Source: Paraburkholderia rhizosphaerae
GTDB taxonomy: Bacteria > Pseudomonadota > Gammaproteobacteria > Burkholderiales > Burkholderiaceae
Assembly: GCF_004366595.1 (NCBI RefSeq)
Contig: NZ_SORE01000002.1
Location: 124,001-188,000, forward strand
Reading direction: 5' to 3'
Length of the DNA: 64,000 nucleotides
In this document: positions 56,227 through 64,000 of the stretch, piece by piece
Numbering within the stretch: the first letter of the stretch is position 1
Layout of the letters: the number at the start of each line of letters is the position of its first letter
Translations under genes and position numbers: made by a program
Notes under the pieces: model-generated
The model's database searches: none
What the model saw: the letters and a program-made list of their open reading frames with translations, nothing else
What the model was told of the DNA's origin: nothing

Positions 56227-57009
56227 TCAGCCGCCGTACACGTCGAAGTCGAAGTACTTCTTCTCGAGCTTCTTGTAGGTGCCGTCCTTGATGATGTCGG
56301 CGATCGCCTTGTCGACCTTCACCTTCAGATCGGCGTCGTCCTTGCGCATGCCGATGCCGGCGCCTTCACCGAGAATCTTCTTGTCTTCGAGATCCTTGCC
56401 GACGAACTGGAAGCCCGCGCCGCGCGGGGTCTTCAGGAAGCCGATGTCCGCTTGCACGGCATCTTGCAGCGCTGCGTCGAGGCGGCCGGAGATCAGATCG
56501 GCGTAGACCTGGTCCTGGTTCTGGTATGCGACGACCTTCGCGCCCTTCGGCTCCCAGTAGGTCTTCGCGTACGTTTCCTGGATCGTGCCCTGTTCGACGC
56601 CGACCGATTTGCCAGCGAGCGATTCGGCCGTCGGCAGAATATTCGAACCTTTCTTCGCGACCAGACGCGTCGGCGTATTGAACAGCTTCGACGAGAAGGC
56701 GATCTGCTCAGCACGTTGCGGCGTCATCGACATCGACGACAGCACGCCGTCGAACTTCTTCGCCTTCAGCGCGGGGATCATGCCGTCAAAGTCGTTCTCG
56801 ACCCACACGCACTTCGCGTTCAGGCGCTTGCAGATTTCGTTGCCGAGGTCGATGTCGAAACCAACCAGTTTGCCGTCGGAGCCTTTCGATTCGAACGGAG
56901 GATAGCTGGCGTCGACGCCGAAGCGGATGGTCGTCCAGTCTTTGGCGTGTGCGCCGATCGAAACGGTGGCAAGCAGGGCAACCGTCAAGGCCGCGAGCAG
57001 TTTTTTCAC
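56227..57009 (-). CDS. Periplasmic amino-acid ABC transporter substrate-binding protein (family 3)
   Basis: A 260-residue binding protein of the lysine/arginine/ornithine-histidine type. The signal peptide KKLLAALTVALLATVSIGAHA follows a GTG start at 57009 with GGGAG upstream. The mature protein shows IRFGVDASYPPFESKGSDGK, LVGFDIDLGNEICKRLNAKC and WVENDFDGMIPALKAKKFDG, and then MSMTPQRAEQIAFSSKLF. No permease or ATPase genes are adjacent, so the partner transporter must be elsewhere. Ligand class is inferred from resemblance to ArgT/HisJ. Confidence 0.93.
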   Translation of the reverse strand: MKKLLAALTVALLATVSIGAHAKDWTTIRFGVDASYPPFESKGSDGKLVGFDIDLGNEICKRLNAKCVWVENDFDGMIPALKAKKFDGVLSSMSMTPQRAEQIAFSSKLFNTPTRLVAKKGSNILPTAESLAGKSVGVEQGTIQETYAKTYWEPKGAKVVAYQNQDQVYADLISGRLDAALQDAVQADIGFLKTPRGAGFQFVGKDLEDKKILGEGAGIGMRKDDADLKVKVDKAIADIIKDGTYKKLEKKYFDFDVYGG

Positions 57010-57421
57010 TGAAATACTCCCGAGTGGTTCTAAATAGTCGCGTACGCGGATTGTGCTTTGCGACATCACCCGCCGCGGATGGCGGCTGGGTTGAGTGGTT
57101 TTGGCCGCTGGCAGGCCGCCAGCGACGCGCGCCAAGCTTACCAGTCCAAAAATATTAGGGACCTGGTAAAAGCCCCGATGGCGGGGCAAATCGAGCATTG
57201 ACGCGCGTTTGCGGGGAAGTGGGGGTGAAAGGAAATCGACAGTTATGCGGTAACGCGCGGGCTTGTTTGAAAGCGCTGCGGCGGCTAGAACCCGCATTCG
57301 CGCATTCGTTGCACTGCCGCAAGATCAGTCGATGCGGCAGCGCTTTCGAGGCAGTGCCTTGAAGCAGTCCTGATGCGCGGACACCTGAACCTGTGAGAAG
57401 CGTTGCGCGCGACCGCTGCGC
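57010..57421. other. Intergenic region between phnM and the amino-acid binding-protein gene
   Basis: About 410 bases with no supportable gene. Contains the inverted repeat TTACCAG (57138-57144)/CTGGTAA (57163-57169) and the hairpin GCCCC-GATGGC-GGGGC (about 57172-57186). No phnN gene or remnant was read downstream of phnM. Confidence 0.45.
57138..57169. promoter_or_regulatory. Inverted repeat upstream of the binding-protein gene
   Basis: TTACCAG and CTGGTAA are exact reverse complements separated by 18 bases of AT-rich sequence containing TAATATTT (minus strand). It lies about 130 bases upstream of the binding-protein start. It could be an operator; no cognate regulator is adjacent. Confidence 0.4.
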
Positions 57422-58555
57422 TCAGACCACTCGCACGCCGGCGCGCCACGTCGCGCGCGGCACCGGCAGCGCGTCCATCATCGTCACGCGAACGAAATCG
57501 GCGCGCAGGCCCGGGGCGATCACGCCGCGGTCGTGCAGGCCGGCCGTACGCGCGGGCTCCGCCGACACCGTCGCCATTGCGCGCGGCAGCGTCCAGCCAG
57601 CCTTGTCGACGAGTTCGAACGCGGCGGTGAGCAGGCTCGACGGCACATAGTCGGACGACAGGATGTCGAGCAGGTCCGCTTTCGCCAGCTCCAGCGCCGA
57701 CACATTGCCCGAGTGCGAGCCGCCGCGCACGACGTTCGGCGCGCCCATGATCGTCGCGATGCCGTGCCGGTGCGCGGCTTCGGCGGCGACGCGGGTGGTC
57801 GGGAATTCGGCCAGTACGACGCCTTCGGCGGCCGCCTGTTCGACGTGCTCGATGACCGTATCGTCGTGGCTTGCGACCGGCACCTGCAGTTTCTGGCAAC
57901 GCTCGATGATCGCGCGACGGTTGGCGTCCGAATAGCGCTGCTGTTCCTCGGCGAGTTCCATCAGCGTGCGCTCGGCCTCCTCGTCGGTCAGCTTGCCGTG
58001 GCGTTCCTGGAAACGGCGCCACGCGACGCGGTCGTGCCACTGCCGCTGCCCGGGCGTGTGATCCATCACCGACGCGAGCCGCAGCATCGGATGCGAGCAC
58101 AGTTCGTCGAACACCTCGACCACATCGCCGGTCGCGATTTCGCAGCGCAAATGCAGGAAGTGATCGGCGCGCAGCAGCTTGCGCTCGGTGAAGCGCTGCA
58201 ACGCTTGCGCGCAGCGCGTCTGAATGCCGCGCTCGCGCGGCCCGTTGTGTGCGCGCGAGCCGATCGCGAGCGCGTCGAACACGGTCGTGATGCCGGCGGC
58301 GGCCACCTGCGCGTCGTGAATCACGAACGCGGCGTCGGTGTTCCAGAACACGCCGGGACGCGGCGCGAGATGCTTCTCGAGATTGTCGGTGTGCAGCTCG
58401 ATCAGGCCGGGCAGCAGGTAATCGCCTTCCCAGTCCTCCGATTCGCGCGCGGACGTCGTGCCGCGCGAGATGTCGCGGATCACGTCGTTTTCGATCCATA
58501 CGACGCCGGTGAATTCTTCATCCCGCGTAACGACGCGGGCATTCCTGATCAACAT
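57422..58555 (-). CDS. phnM: Alpha-D-ribose 1-methylphosphonate 5-triphosphate diphosphatase PhnM
   Basis: A 377-residue amidohydrolase-fold enzyme that removes pyrophosphate from the ribose-triphosphate intermediate of the C-P lyase pathway. It shows MLIRNARVVTRDEEFTGVVW, LLPGLIELHTDNLEKHLAPR, VFDALAIGS, VASHDDTVIEHVEQA and MGAPNVVRGGSHSGN with the closing APGLRADFVRV. The ATG at 58555 has GGAG eight bases upstream. It is the last phn gene here; the phnL gene ends 27 bases upstream. No phnN or phnO follows. Confidence 0.94.
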   Translation of the reverse strand: MLIRNARVVTRDEEFTGVVWIENDVIRDISRGTTSARESEDWEGDYLLPGLIELHTDNLEKHLAPRPGVFWNTDAAFVIHDAQVAAAGITTVFDALAIGSRAHNGPRERGIQTRCAQALQRFTERKLLRADHFLHLRCEIATGDVVEVFDELCSHPMLRLASVMDHTPGQRQWHDRVAWRRFQERHGKLTDEEAERTLMELAEEQQRYSDANRRAIIERCQKLQVPVASHDDTVIEHVEQAAAEGVVLAEFPTTRVAAEAAHRHGIATIMGAPNVVRGGSHSGNVSALELAKADLLDILSSDYVPSSLLTAAFELVDKAGWTLPRAMATVSAEPARTAGLHDRGVIAPGLRADFVRVTMMDALPVPRATWRAGVRVV

Positions 58556-58582
58556 CGAAGACTCCGTTTTTGGCATTGGATG

Positions 58583-59359
58583 TCAGTGTATGACCGCTGT
58601 GTGACGCAGCGGTGGCCTCAGTTCAAGTCGGCGCGTCGCGACCTTCGCGCGCGTGTCTTCGTCGTGAAAAATGCCGACGATCGCCGCGCCGCGCTCGCGC
58701 GCTTCGATGACCAGATCGGCGACCACGTCGCGGTTTTCCGCGTCGAGCGACGCGGTCGGCTCATCGAGCAGCAGCACCGGATGTTCGGCGATCAGTCCGC
58801 GCGCGATATTCACACGCTGCTGTTCGCCGCCGGAAAACGTCGCCGGCGCGAGCGACCACAGCCGTTCTGGCACGTTTAACCGCGCGAGCAGCGCCGCTGC
58901 GCGTTCGCGCGCGGCGGACTCCGCGACGCCGCGCGACAGCAACGGCTCGGCGACCAGCGTCAGCGTCGGCACGCGCGGAATCACGCGCAGGAACTGGCTC
59001 ACATAGCCGACCACACTGCGTCGCAGATGCAGCACTTCGTGTGCCTGTGCGCCGGTAATCGCGATGTGCTGCACGTCGCTGTGCGGATCGCGCAGCGCGA
59101 TCGTGCCGGCGCTGGCCAGATAGTTGCCGTACAGACAGCGCAGCAACGTGCTCTTGCCCGCACCCGACGGGCCGACCAGCACGACGCACTCGCCGCGCTG
59201 CACATCGAGCGACACGCCGTCGAGCGCGTCGATCTGCACGCCGCCCTGGCCGTGCAGCGTGAAGGTCTTCGCGACGCCGACCGCGCGCAGCATCAGTGCC
59301 GGGTTGTCGACGAAGGTGCGCCCGATCGCGCGCGCGGCATTGGATTCGGTAAATGACAT
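58583..59359 (-). CDS. phnL: C-P lyase ABC-type protein PhnL
   Basis: A 258-residue ATP-binding-cassette protein of the phosphonate C-P lyase system. Walker A is GPSGAGKST, the signature is FSGGEQQRVNIARG, and Walker B is VLLLDEPT. The family block SVVGYVSQFLRVIPRVP is also present. The ATG at 59359 is chosen by the family N-terminus and short gap to phnK (8 bases). It is required with PhnGHI for forming the triphosphate intermediate. Confidence 0.93.
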   Translation of the reverse strand: MSFTESNAARAIGRTFVDNPALMLRAVGVAKTFTLHGQGGVQIDALDGVSLDVQRGECVVLVGPSGAGKSTLLRCLYGNYLASAGTIALRDPHSDVQHIAITGAQAHEVLHLRRSVVGYVSQFLRVIPRVPTLTLVAEPLLSRGVAESAARERAAALLARLNVPERLWSLAPATFSGGEQQRVNIARGLIAEHPVLLLDEPTASLDAENRDVVADLVIEARERGAAIVGIFHDEDTRAKVATRRLELRPPLRHTAVIH

Positions 59360-59367
59360 CGAAGACC

Positions 59368-60198
59368 TCAAACCGGCAGAACCGAGGAAACCAGCGTTTG
59401 CGTGTACGGATGCTGCGGATCGTCGAGCACCTGATCGGTCAGGCCCGATTCGACGACTTCGCCGCCTTGCATCACCATCAGCCGGTGCGCGAGCAGACGT
59501 GCGACGCCGATATCGTGCGTGACGATCAGCACCGACAGATGCAGCGTCGCCGTCAGCGTGCGCAGCAAATCGAGCAGACGCGCCTGCACGGATACGTCGA
59601 GGCCGGCGGTTGGTTCGTCCATGAACACCAGACGCGGGCCCGTGACCAGATTGCGCGCGATCTGCAGACGCTGCTGCATGCCACCCGAAAACGCGGATGG
59701 ATATTCGTCGATACGCGTCGGGTCGAGCTCGACGCGCTCCATCCATTGCGTTGCCAGCGCGCGGATTTGCCCGTAGTGGCGCGCGCCGACCGCCATCAGC
59801 GGCTCGCCGATATTCGCGCCCGCGGATACGCCGATGCGCAGCCCATCGCGCGGATTTTGCTGAACAAAGCCCCACTCGGTGCGCATCAGCAGCCGCCGGC
59901 GCGGTTCGGATAGTGCGCGCAGATCGACCGTCGCGCCGTGCGCGGCCGCGTACTGCAGCGTGCCGCTATCGGCCTCGGTGCGCAACGCGAGGGTATTGAG
60001 CAGCGTCGTTTTGCCAGAGCCGGATTCACCGACGATGCACAGCACTTCGCCAGGATACAGATCGAAACTTACTTTTCTGCAACCGTTGCGGCCGCCGTAC
60101 TGTCTGGTAAGCGCGCGCGCGCTGAGCAATGGCGCCGGTGCCATGCCTGGTGCCGCCGTGAGCGTTGTGCCGAGCGCGGGCGAGGACACGTTCGTCAT
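59368..60198 (-). CDS. phnK: C-P lyase ABC-type protein PhnK
   Basis: A 276-residue ATPase subunit that binds the PhnGHIJ core complex. Walker A is GESGSGKTT, the signature is FSGGMQQRLQIARN and Walker B is RLVFMDEPT, followed by VTHDIGVARLLAHRL. The PhnK-specific block EWGFVQQNPRDGLRIGVSAG is present. The N-terminal 25 residues are a low-complexity alanine/proline leader. It overlaps phnJ by four bases. Confidence 0.94.
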   Translation of the reverse strand: MTNVSSPALGTTLTAAPGMAPAPLLSARALTRQYGGRNGCRKVSFDLYPGEVLCIVGESGSGKTTLLNTLALRTEADSGTLQYAAAHGATVDLRALSEPRRRLLMRTEWGFVQQNPRDGLRIGVSAGANIGEPLMAVGARHYGQIRALATQWMERVELDPTRIDEYPSAFSGGMQQRLQIARNLVTGPRLVFMDEPTAGLDVSVQARLLDLLRTLTATLHLSVLIVTHDIGVARLLAHRLMVMQGGEVVESGLTDQVLDDPQHPYTQTLVSSVLPV

Positions 60199-61109
60199 GC
60201 TTGTTCTCCCGCACCTTGACCCGCAGCTTGCTCCTGCGCTTCGCGCCGCTCGTGACAGTAGTCGCTGTCCGAGCAGACGAACATCCGCTTGCCGCTATCG
60301 TCGACGATCATTTCGTCGAGGAAGCTTTGCGTCGACCCGCACAACGCGCACGCATGGTCCCAGCGCTGTACTTCGAACGGGTGATCGTCGAAGTCGAGGC
60401 TGCGCACAGGTGTGTACGGCGGGATCGCATGGATGCGCCGTTCGCGGCCGGCGCCGAACAGTTGCAGCGCGGCGTTCATATGCATCTTCGGGTTGTCGTA
60501 CTTCGGGATCGGCGACGGCGACGCGAGATAGCGATTGTTGACGATCACCGGATAGTCGTAAGTGGTCGCAATGCTGCCGTGGTGCACGATGTCCTCGTAC
60601 AGCTTCACGCTGATCAGGCCATAGTCGGCGAGCGCATGCAGCTTTCTGCTTTCGACGACGCGCGGCTCGAGCCGGTAGAGCGGCTCGGGATTCGGCACCT
60701 GGTAGACGAGAATCTGCTTGTCGGTAAGCGGTGTTTCCGGAATACGGTGGCGCGTCTGCACGATCGTCGCTTCGGTCGTGCGGCGCGTGGTCCTGACGCC
60801 CGCCGTACGCGCGAAAAAGCGGCGAATATTCACCGCATTGGTGGTTTCGTCGGAACCCTGATCGATTACCTTCAGCGTATCGTCGCGACCGATGATCGAT
60901 GCGGTAACCTGAATGCCGCCTGTGCCCCAGCCGAACGGCAGCGGCATTTCACGCGATGCGAACGGCACCTGGTAGCCCGGCACCGCCACTGCCTTGAGCA
61001 GCGCGCGGCGGATCATCCGTTTGGTCTGTTCGTCGAGATATGCGAAGTTATAGCCTTCGGCGGCGCGCTCTGCGTCGAACGCCGCGAGGTGAGTGTCGGG
61101 CGAGTTCAT
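60195..61109 (-). CDS. phnJ: Alpha-D-ribose 1-methylphosphonate 5-phosphate C-P lyase PhnJ
   Basis: A 304-residue radical-SAM-type enzyme that cleaves the carbon-phosphorus bond. It starts with the family block GYNFAYLDEQTKRMIRRALL and has the four cysteines C254, C257, C279 and C285 (CALC, FVCSDSDYC) matching the iron-sulfur and catalytic cysteines of the family. PFGWGTGGIQVT and KYDNPKMHMNAALQLFG are intact. It overlaps phnI and phnK by four bases each. Confidence 0.96.
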   Translation of the reverse strand: MNSPDTHLAAFDAERAAEGYNFAYLDEQTKRMIRRALLKAVAVPGYQVPFASREMPLPFGWGTGGIQVTASIIGRDDTLKVIDQGSDETTNAVNIRRFFARTAGVRTTRRTTEATIVQTRHRIPETPLTDKQILVYQVPNPEPLYRLEPRVVESRKLHALADYGLISVKLYEDIVHHGSIATTYDYPVIVNNRYLASPSPIPKYDNPKMHMNAALQLFGAGRERRIHAIPPYTPVRSLDFDDHPFEVQRWDHACALCGSTQSFLDEMIVDDSGKRMFVCSDSDYCHERREAQEQAAGQGAGEQA

Positions 61110-62275
61110 GCGGCCTGTTCCTGTTGAGCGTCCTTGTTGCCGCTGGCTGCGTCGTCGCCTGCACGGCTGCCGGTAGCAGCAGCCTTCTGTTGCGCGCGCA
61201 ACCGTCGCACGAGTTCGAGTTCGGACTGGAAATCGACGTAATGCGGCAGCTTCAGGTGCTGCACGAAACCGGACGCTTCGACGTTATCGCTGTGCGACAG
61301 CATGAATTCGACGTCCTGCGTCGGCGAGCTCAACGTTTCGCCGAGTTCTGCGGAGCGCAGTGCGCGATCCACCAGCGCCATCGCCATCGCCTTGCGTTCC
61401 GAATGGCCGAACGAGAGACCGTAGCCTTGCGTAAACGACGGCGGTGCCTCGGTGCTGCCGGCGAACTGGTTGATCATCTGGCATTCGGTCACGTCGATCT
61501 CGCCGATGTCGACCGCTTCGCCGAGCTCGTCGAGCACCATCTCGACCGCGACGCTGCCGAAGCGGATTTCGCCGGCAAACGGGTGCGTGTGCGAGTAGCC
61601 GCGCTGCGTTGCATAGCCCATCGCGAGCAGAAAACCCTCGTCGCCGCGCGCGAGGTTTTGCAGGCGCGTCGCGCGGCTCGCCGGAAACGCGAGCGGTTCG
61701 CGCGACAGATCTCCGGGTTCCGGCGCATCCGGCGTCGGCGTCTCCTGTTCGATCAGGCCTTCCTTGTCGAGCAGCGCGACGACGCGCGGCATCGACTCAT
61801 GCGCGACGTTGCGTACGACTGCGTCGGTGTTCGCATTCGGGTTCGCGTTCGCGCCATTCGCTTCGCCTTCGGCGAGCAACGCGAAATCGAGCAGACGCTG
61901 CGTATAGTCGTAAGTCGGACCGAGCAGCTGACCGCCGGGCACGTCCTTGAAGGTCGCGGAAATGCGGCGCTCCGCGTGGATCGCTTCGGTGCGTAGCGGC
62001 TCCGTGTAGCCGAAGCGCGGCAGCGTCGTGCGATACGCGCGCAACAGGAAGATCGCTTCGACGAGGTCGCCGGCCGCCTGTTTGATCGCGAGCGCGGCGA
62101 GTTCTTCGTCGTACACCGAACCTTCGGTCATCACGCGCGACACCGCGAGACGCAATTGTTCACGAATCTGCGCGACGCTCAATTCGGCAAGCCGCGTATC
62201 GCCGCGACGTTCCTGATCGAGCAGGCGCCACGATGCTTCGATCGCGCGCTCGCCCCCCTTGACGGCAACGTACAT
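61106..62275 (-). CDS. phnI: C-P lyase core complex subunit PhnI
   Basis: A 389-residue nucleosidase subunit that exchanges adenine of ATP for phosphonate. It starts MYVAVKGGERAIEASWRLLD and shows RLAVSRVMTEGSVYDEELAA, QLLGPTYDYTQRLLDFALLA, SYTHPFAGEI-type block (GYSHTHPFAGEIRFGSVAVE) and VDFQSELELVRRLRAQQ. The segment GANANPNANTDA in the middle is a low-complexity Asn/Ala insertion. The ATG overlaps the phnH stop (TAATG). Confidence 0.95.
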   Translation of the reverse strand: MYVAVKGGERAIEASWRLLDQERRGDTRLAELSVAQIREQLRLAVSRVMTEGSVYDEELAALAIKQAAGDLVEAIFLLRAYRTTLPRFGYTEPLRTEAIHAERRISATFKDVPGGQLLGPTYDYTQRLLDFALLAEGEANGANANPNANTDAVVRNVAHESMPRVVALLDKEGLIEQETPTPDAPEPGDLSREPLAFPASRATRLQNLARGDEGFLLAMGYATQRGYSHTHPFAGEIRFGSVAVEMVLDELGEAVDIGEIDVTECQMINQFAGSTEAPPSFTQGYGLSFGHSERKAMAMALVDRALRSAELGETLSSPTQDVEFMLSHSDNVEASGFVQHLKLPHYVDFQSELELVRRLRAQQKAAATGSRAGDDAASGNKDAQQEQAA

Positions 62276-62985
62276 TAGTTGAGCTCCACTTGGGTTGTGC
62301 GCGGCAAACCGATCAGCGCGTCGCCGCAGACAAAGTAGCAGTCGATACCGCACGGAAAGAGCGGCGCCAGTTCCGCGCGTTCACACCAGAAACGCTCGGG
62401 CAGACTGGCGGGGGCGATCGTTTGCGTCGTTTCGATACCGGGGCCGCGCAACGTGAGCGGCGCGCCGCCGGTCAACGCGGTGACGCGAATGAGCAGCGTC
62501 ACTGCTGTTTCGGGTGATTCCGGTTCGCCGAGCGCGAAGCTTTCGAGCGCAGGCATCGCAGCGGGATCGTGCAGATACGCGAATGCCGCGCTGCGCGGCG
62601 TATCGACGAGCGGCGCACCGGTGTGAAAGCGCAGCGCGGAGGCGAGCGGCGCGTCCGGTTGCGCGAGCCAGACGGGCGTCGAGAAATCGCACAACGTCAG
62701 CAGCGCGGCGAATGCGGCACGATCGGCTGCGGGCCGGTGTGCGCCGGCTGCGTCGAGCGCTGGCAACACATCGCTCACGGTACCGGTCGTGCCCGGACGG
62801 GACAGCACGTCGAGCAGCGTGCGAAAGACTGCTTGCGTGTCATGCACCGGATCTGCAAAGCCGGGCGTGAGTGTGGCCAGCGAAGCAGCCATTGGGGTGG
62901 CCAATGGGGTGGCCAATGGAGTGGCCAATGAGGGAGACGATAAACTGGACAACGCGCCTTGCGCCTGATTATTCGATGTATTCAT
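62275..62985 (-). CDS. phnH: C-P lyase core complex subunit PhnH
   Basis: A 236-residue subunit of the PhnGHIJ complex. The family begins at about residue 40 with TPGFADPVHDTQAVFRTLLD and continues with LSRPGTTG, TLCDFSTPVW, LTLRGPGIE and LFPCGIDCYFVCGDALIGLP. The first 40 residues are a low-complexity extension with the repeat LATP. The start overlaps the phnG stop (TGATG). ATG 62985 is supported by the overlap; an internal start would remove the repeat. Confidence 0.93.
   Translation of the reverse strand: MNTSNNQAQGALSSLSSPSLATPLATPLATPMAASLATLTPGFADPVHDTQAVFRTLLDVLSRPGTTGTVSDVLPALDAAGAHRPAADRAAFAALLTLCDFSTPVWLAQPDAPLASALRFHTGAPLVDTPRSAAFAYLHDPAAMPALESFALGEPESPETAVTLLIRVTALTGGAPLTLRGPGIETTQTIAPASLPERFWCERAELAPLFPCGIDCYFVCGDALIGLPRTTQVELN
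62894..62929. repeat. 12-bp tandem repeat within phnH
   Basis: Three contiguous 12-base units GGGGTGGCCAAT, GGGGTGGCCAAT, GGAGTGGCCAAT, encoding LATP three times on the minus strand. Confidence 0.9.
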
Positions 62986-63482
62986 CAGTCGCCTCGGACC
63001 ATCGTGAAGAATTCGACGCGCGTATCGTCGGTGTTTTGCCGGCGCGCTTCACGAGCGGCTTCGATGCGCGCGGCGAGCGGCTCGATTAGTTGTTCGTGTA
63101 GCTGACGATGGTGTTGCGGCAGTTGCAGCAGCGCATCGGCGAGTGCCGCGAGTTCCGCGCGCCGCCGGTCGCGGCCCAGATGACAGGCGACGCCGACCGG
63201 CGCATTCGCCGCCGGTTCGCGCAGACGCAGTGTGGCGCGCGTGACCGTCGCTTCGCCGAGATTGAATGCATCGCCGCTGCCGCCGACACGGCCGCGCACC
63301 ATCGCAAGGCCGGTTTCAGGCGGGCGCAGCCAGTCGAAAGCGGGCATCGGTGTGCCGTTCATCGCGCGCTGCAATGCGGCTTCGAGGTCCGCGCGCGGCG
63401 TGCGCGCCAATACCCCCATCCATGCGCGGCGCACGGACGACGATGACGGGGTGGAGGAAACGGGGGCGGAAGGGTCGCTCAT
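62985..63482 (-). CDS. phnG: C-P lyase core complex subunit PhnG
   Basis: A 165-residue subunit. It has RRAWMGVLARTPRADLEAAL, FDWLRPPETGLAMVRGRVGG, FNLGEATVTRATLRL and VGVACHLGRDRRRAELAALA, the family pattern. The ATG at 63482 starts MSDPSAPVSS; 13 upstream in-frame codons run into the operator region and are rejected. It is the first gene of the minus-strand phn operon. Confidence 0.93.
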   Translation of the reverse strand: MSDPSAPVSSTPSSSSVRRAWMGVLARTPRADLEAALQRAMNGTPMPAFDWLRPPETGLAMVRGRVGGSGDAFNLGEATVTRATLRLREPAANAPVGVACHLGRDRRRAELAALADALLQLPQHHRQLHEQLIEPLAARIEAAREARRQNTDDTRVEFFTMVRGD

Positions 63483-63531
63483 CGGATGTTCCGTGGTGTC
63501 GATGTCCGGACATTTGACCATCTATTCATCT

Positions 63532-63547
63532 AAACGTCTAGACGTTT
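63532..63547. promoter_or_regulatory. Perfect 16-bp palindrome, putative PhnF operator
   Basis: AAACGTCTAGACGTTT is a perfect palindrome 50 bases upstream of phnG and about 110 bases before phnF. On the minus strand it lies within a plausible promoter: TTTACC, a 17-base spacer and TTAGAT. A repressor bound there would block phnG transcription. A HutC/PhnF-type GntR regulator commonly binds such TCTAGA-centred sites. Confidence 0.7.
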
Positions 63548-63658
63548 GTAGGTAAAATCCCGTGGTGACACGGTACGGCGTGTACATTCATATTTTCATC
63601 ACGGCCTGGGCACTACAATCGAGAGTTGTCTATTTGAACCGAGGGGAATGACACCACC

Positions 63659-64000
63659 ATGACATCGAACGACGACGCGACACCCGGCACGCTGCTCGAA
63701 CGCGGCGGCGGCGTCGCGGTATGGCGGCAGATCGAGCAGATTCTTGCGGCGGAAATTGCTGCGAGCGGTTTCGGCGAAGAAGGGCGTTTGCCGAGCGAAG
63801 CCGAACTGGCGAGGCGTTTCGACGTCAACCGCCACACGATCCGCCGCGCGATGCTGGGGCTCGCGGCGCTCGGTCTGGTGAGTGTCGAACAAGGTCGAGG
63901 GACGTTCGTTCAGCCTGGCGCGATCGACTATACGATCGGGCGCCGTACCCGCTTCACGGAAAATTTGCGGCAGCAGCACTCGTCAGGTGTACTGCTGTCT
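63659..64000 (+). CDS. phnF: GntR family (HutC subgroup) regulator PhnF, N-terminal part
   Basis: A reading frame open from the ATG at 63659 to the window end (114 codons, 3' end outside). It shows the GntR winged helix: VAVWRQIEQILAAEIAASGF, GRLPSEAELARRFDVNRHTI, RRAMLGLAALGLVSVEQGRG and TFVQPGAIDYTIGRRTRF. The last part begins the UTRA ligand domain. Its place divergent from phnG and its similarity to HutC-type regulators identify it as PhnF, the likely repressor of the phn operon. Confidence 0.9.
   Translation, partial: MTSNDDATPGTLLERGGGVAVWRQIEQILAAEIAASGFGEEGRLPSEAELARRFDVNRHTIRRAMLGLAALGLVSVEQGRGTFVQPGAIDYTIGRRTRFTENLRQQHSSGVLLS

Overview
The window is a GC-rich, densely coded stretch of a beta-proteobacterial chromosome, most likely Burkholderia or Paraburkholderia. 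The signs are two Burkholderia-type trimeric porins, small DUF4148 and DUF2968 proteins, a DUF3311 plus sodium:solute symporter pair, and a phnFGHIJKLM carbon-phosphorus lyase operon. Only the phn operon and the type VI secretion (T6SS) locus are long operons; the rest are single genes or pairs. No rRNA, tRNA, CRISPR array or complete insertion sequence was recognised.

Layout. 1-776: 3' end of a glutamine synthetase, abutting a decayed acyl-CoA dehydrogenase-like pseudogene. 1.3-3.1 kb: hairpins and porin 1. 3.1-9.2 kb: small acidic protein, DoxX, pirin with a divergent LysR regulator, DUF72 protein, hemerythrin, DUF3311/symporter. 9.5-16.1 kb: class A penicillin-binding protein, second DUF72 protein, DUF2252, GlsB-type membrane protein, SDR. 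16.2-36.5 kb: T6SS locus. 36.6-42.5 kb: oxidoreductase-like peptide, sirtuin, FMN-binding protein, methyltransferase, 6-phosphogluconate dehydrogenase, DUF4148, DUF2968. 42.7-54.6 kb: cupin, NlpD-like lipoprotein, threonine aldolase, MFS pump, glycogen phosphorylase, retropepsin-like lipoprotein, ArsR-rhodanese fusion, porin 2. 54.9-57.0 kb: AstE/AspA-like deacylase and an amino-acid binding protein. 57.4-64 kb: phnGHIJKLM on the minus strand, with phnF starting divergently and running off the window.

The T6SS locus is the most interesting part. PAAR, tssE, tssL, tssK and tssC lie on the minus strand. vgrG, a large candidate peptidoglycan-hydrolase effector, a cargo segment, an unnamed membrane protein, tssM, tssF, tssG and tssJ lie on the plus strand. 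tssA, tssB, hcp (tssD) and clpV (tssH) are absent although both borders are in view, so the apparatus would need components from elsewhere. TssM lacks a recognisable Walker A motif. The effector has an M23-like N-terminal part, SH3-like segments and a C-terminal tip where base composition drops sharply. The AT-rich cargo (about 25.27-28.0 kb) holds two paralogous putative immunity proteins, a third exported protein, and two decayed fragments, one of an effector and one of an immunity gene. This looks like an effector-tip/immunity exchange site.

All assignments come from reading the sequence and recalling families; no database search was run.
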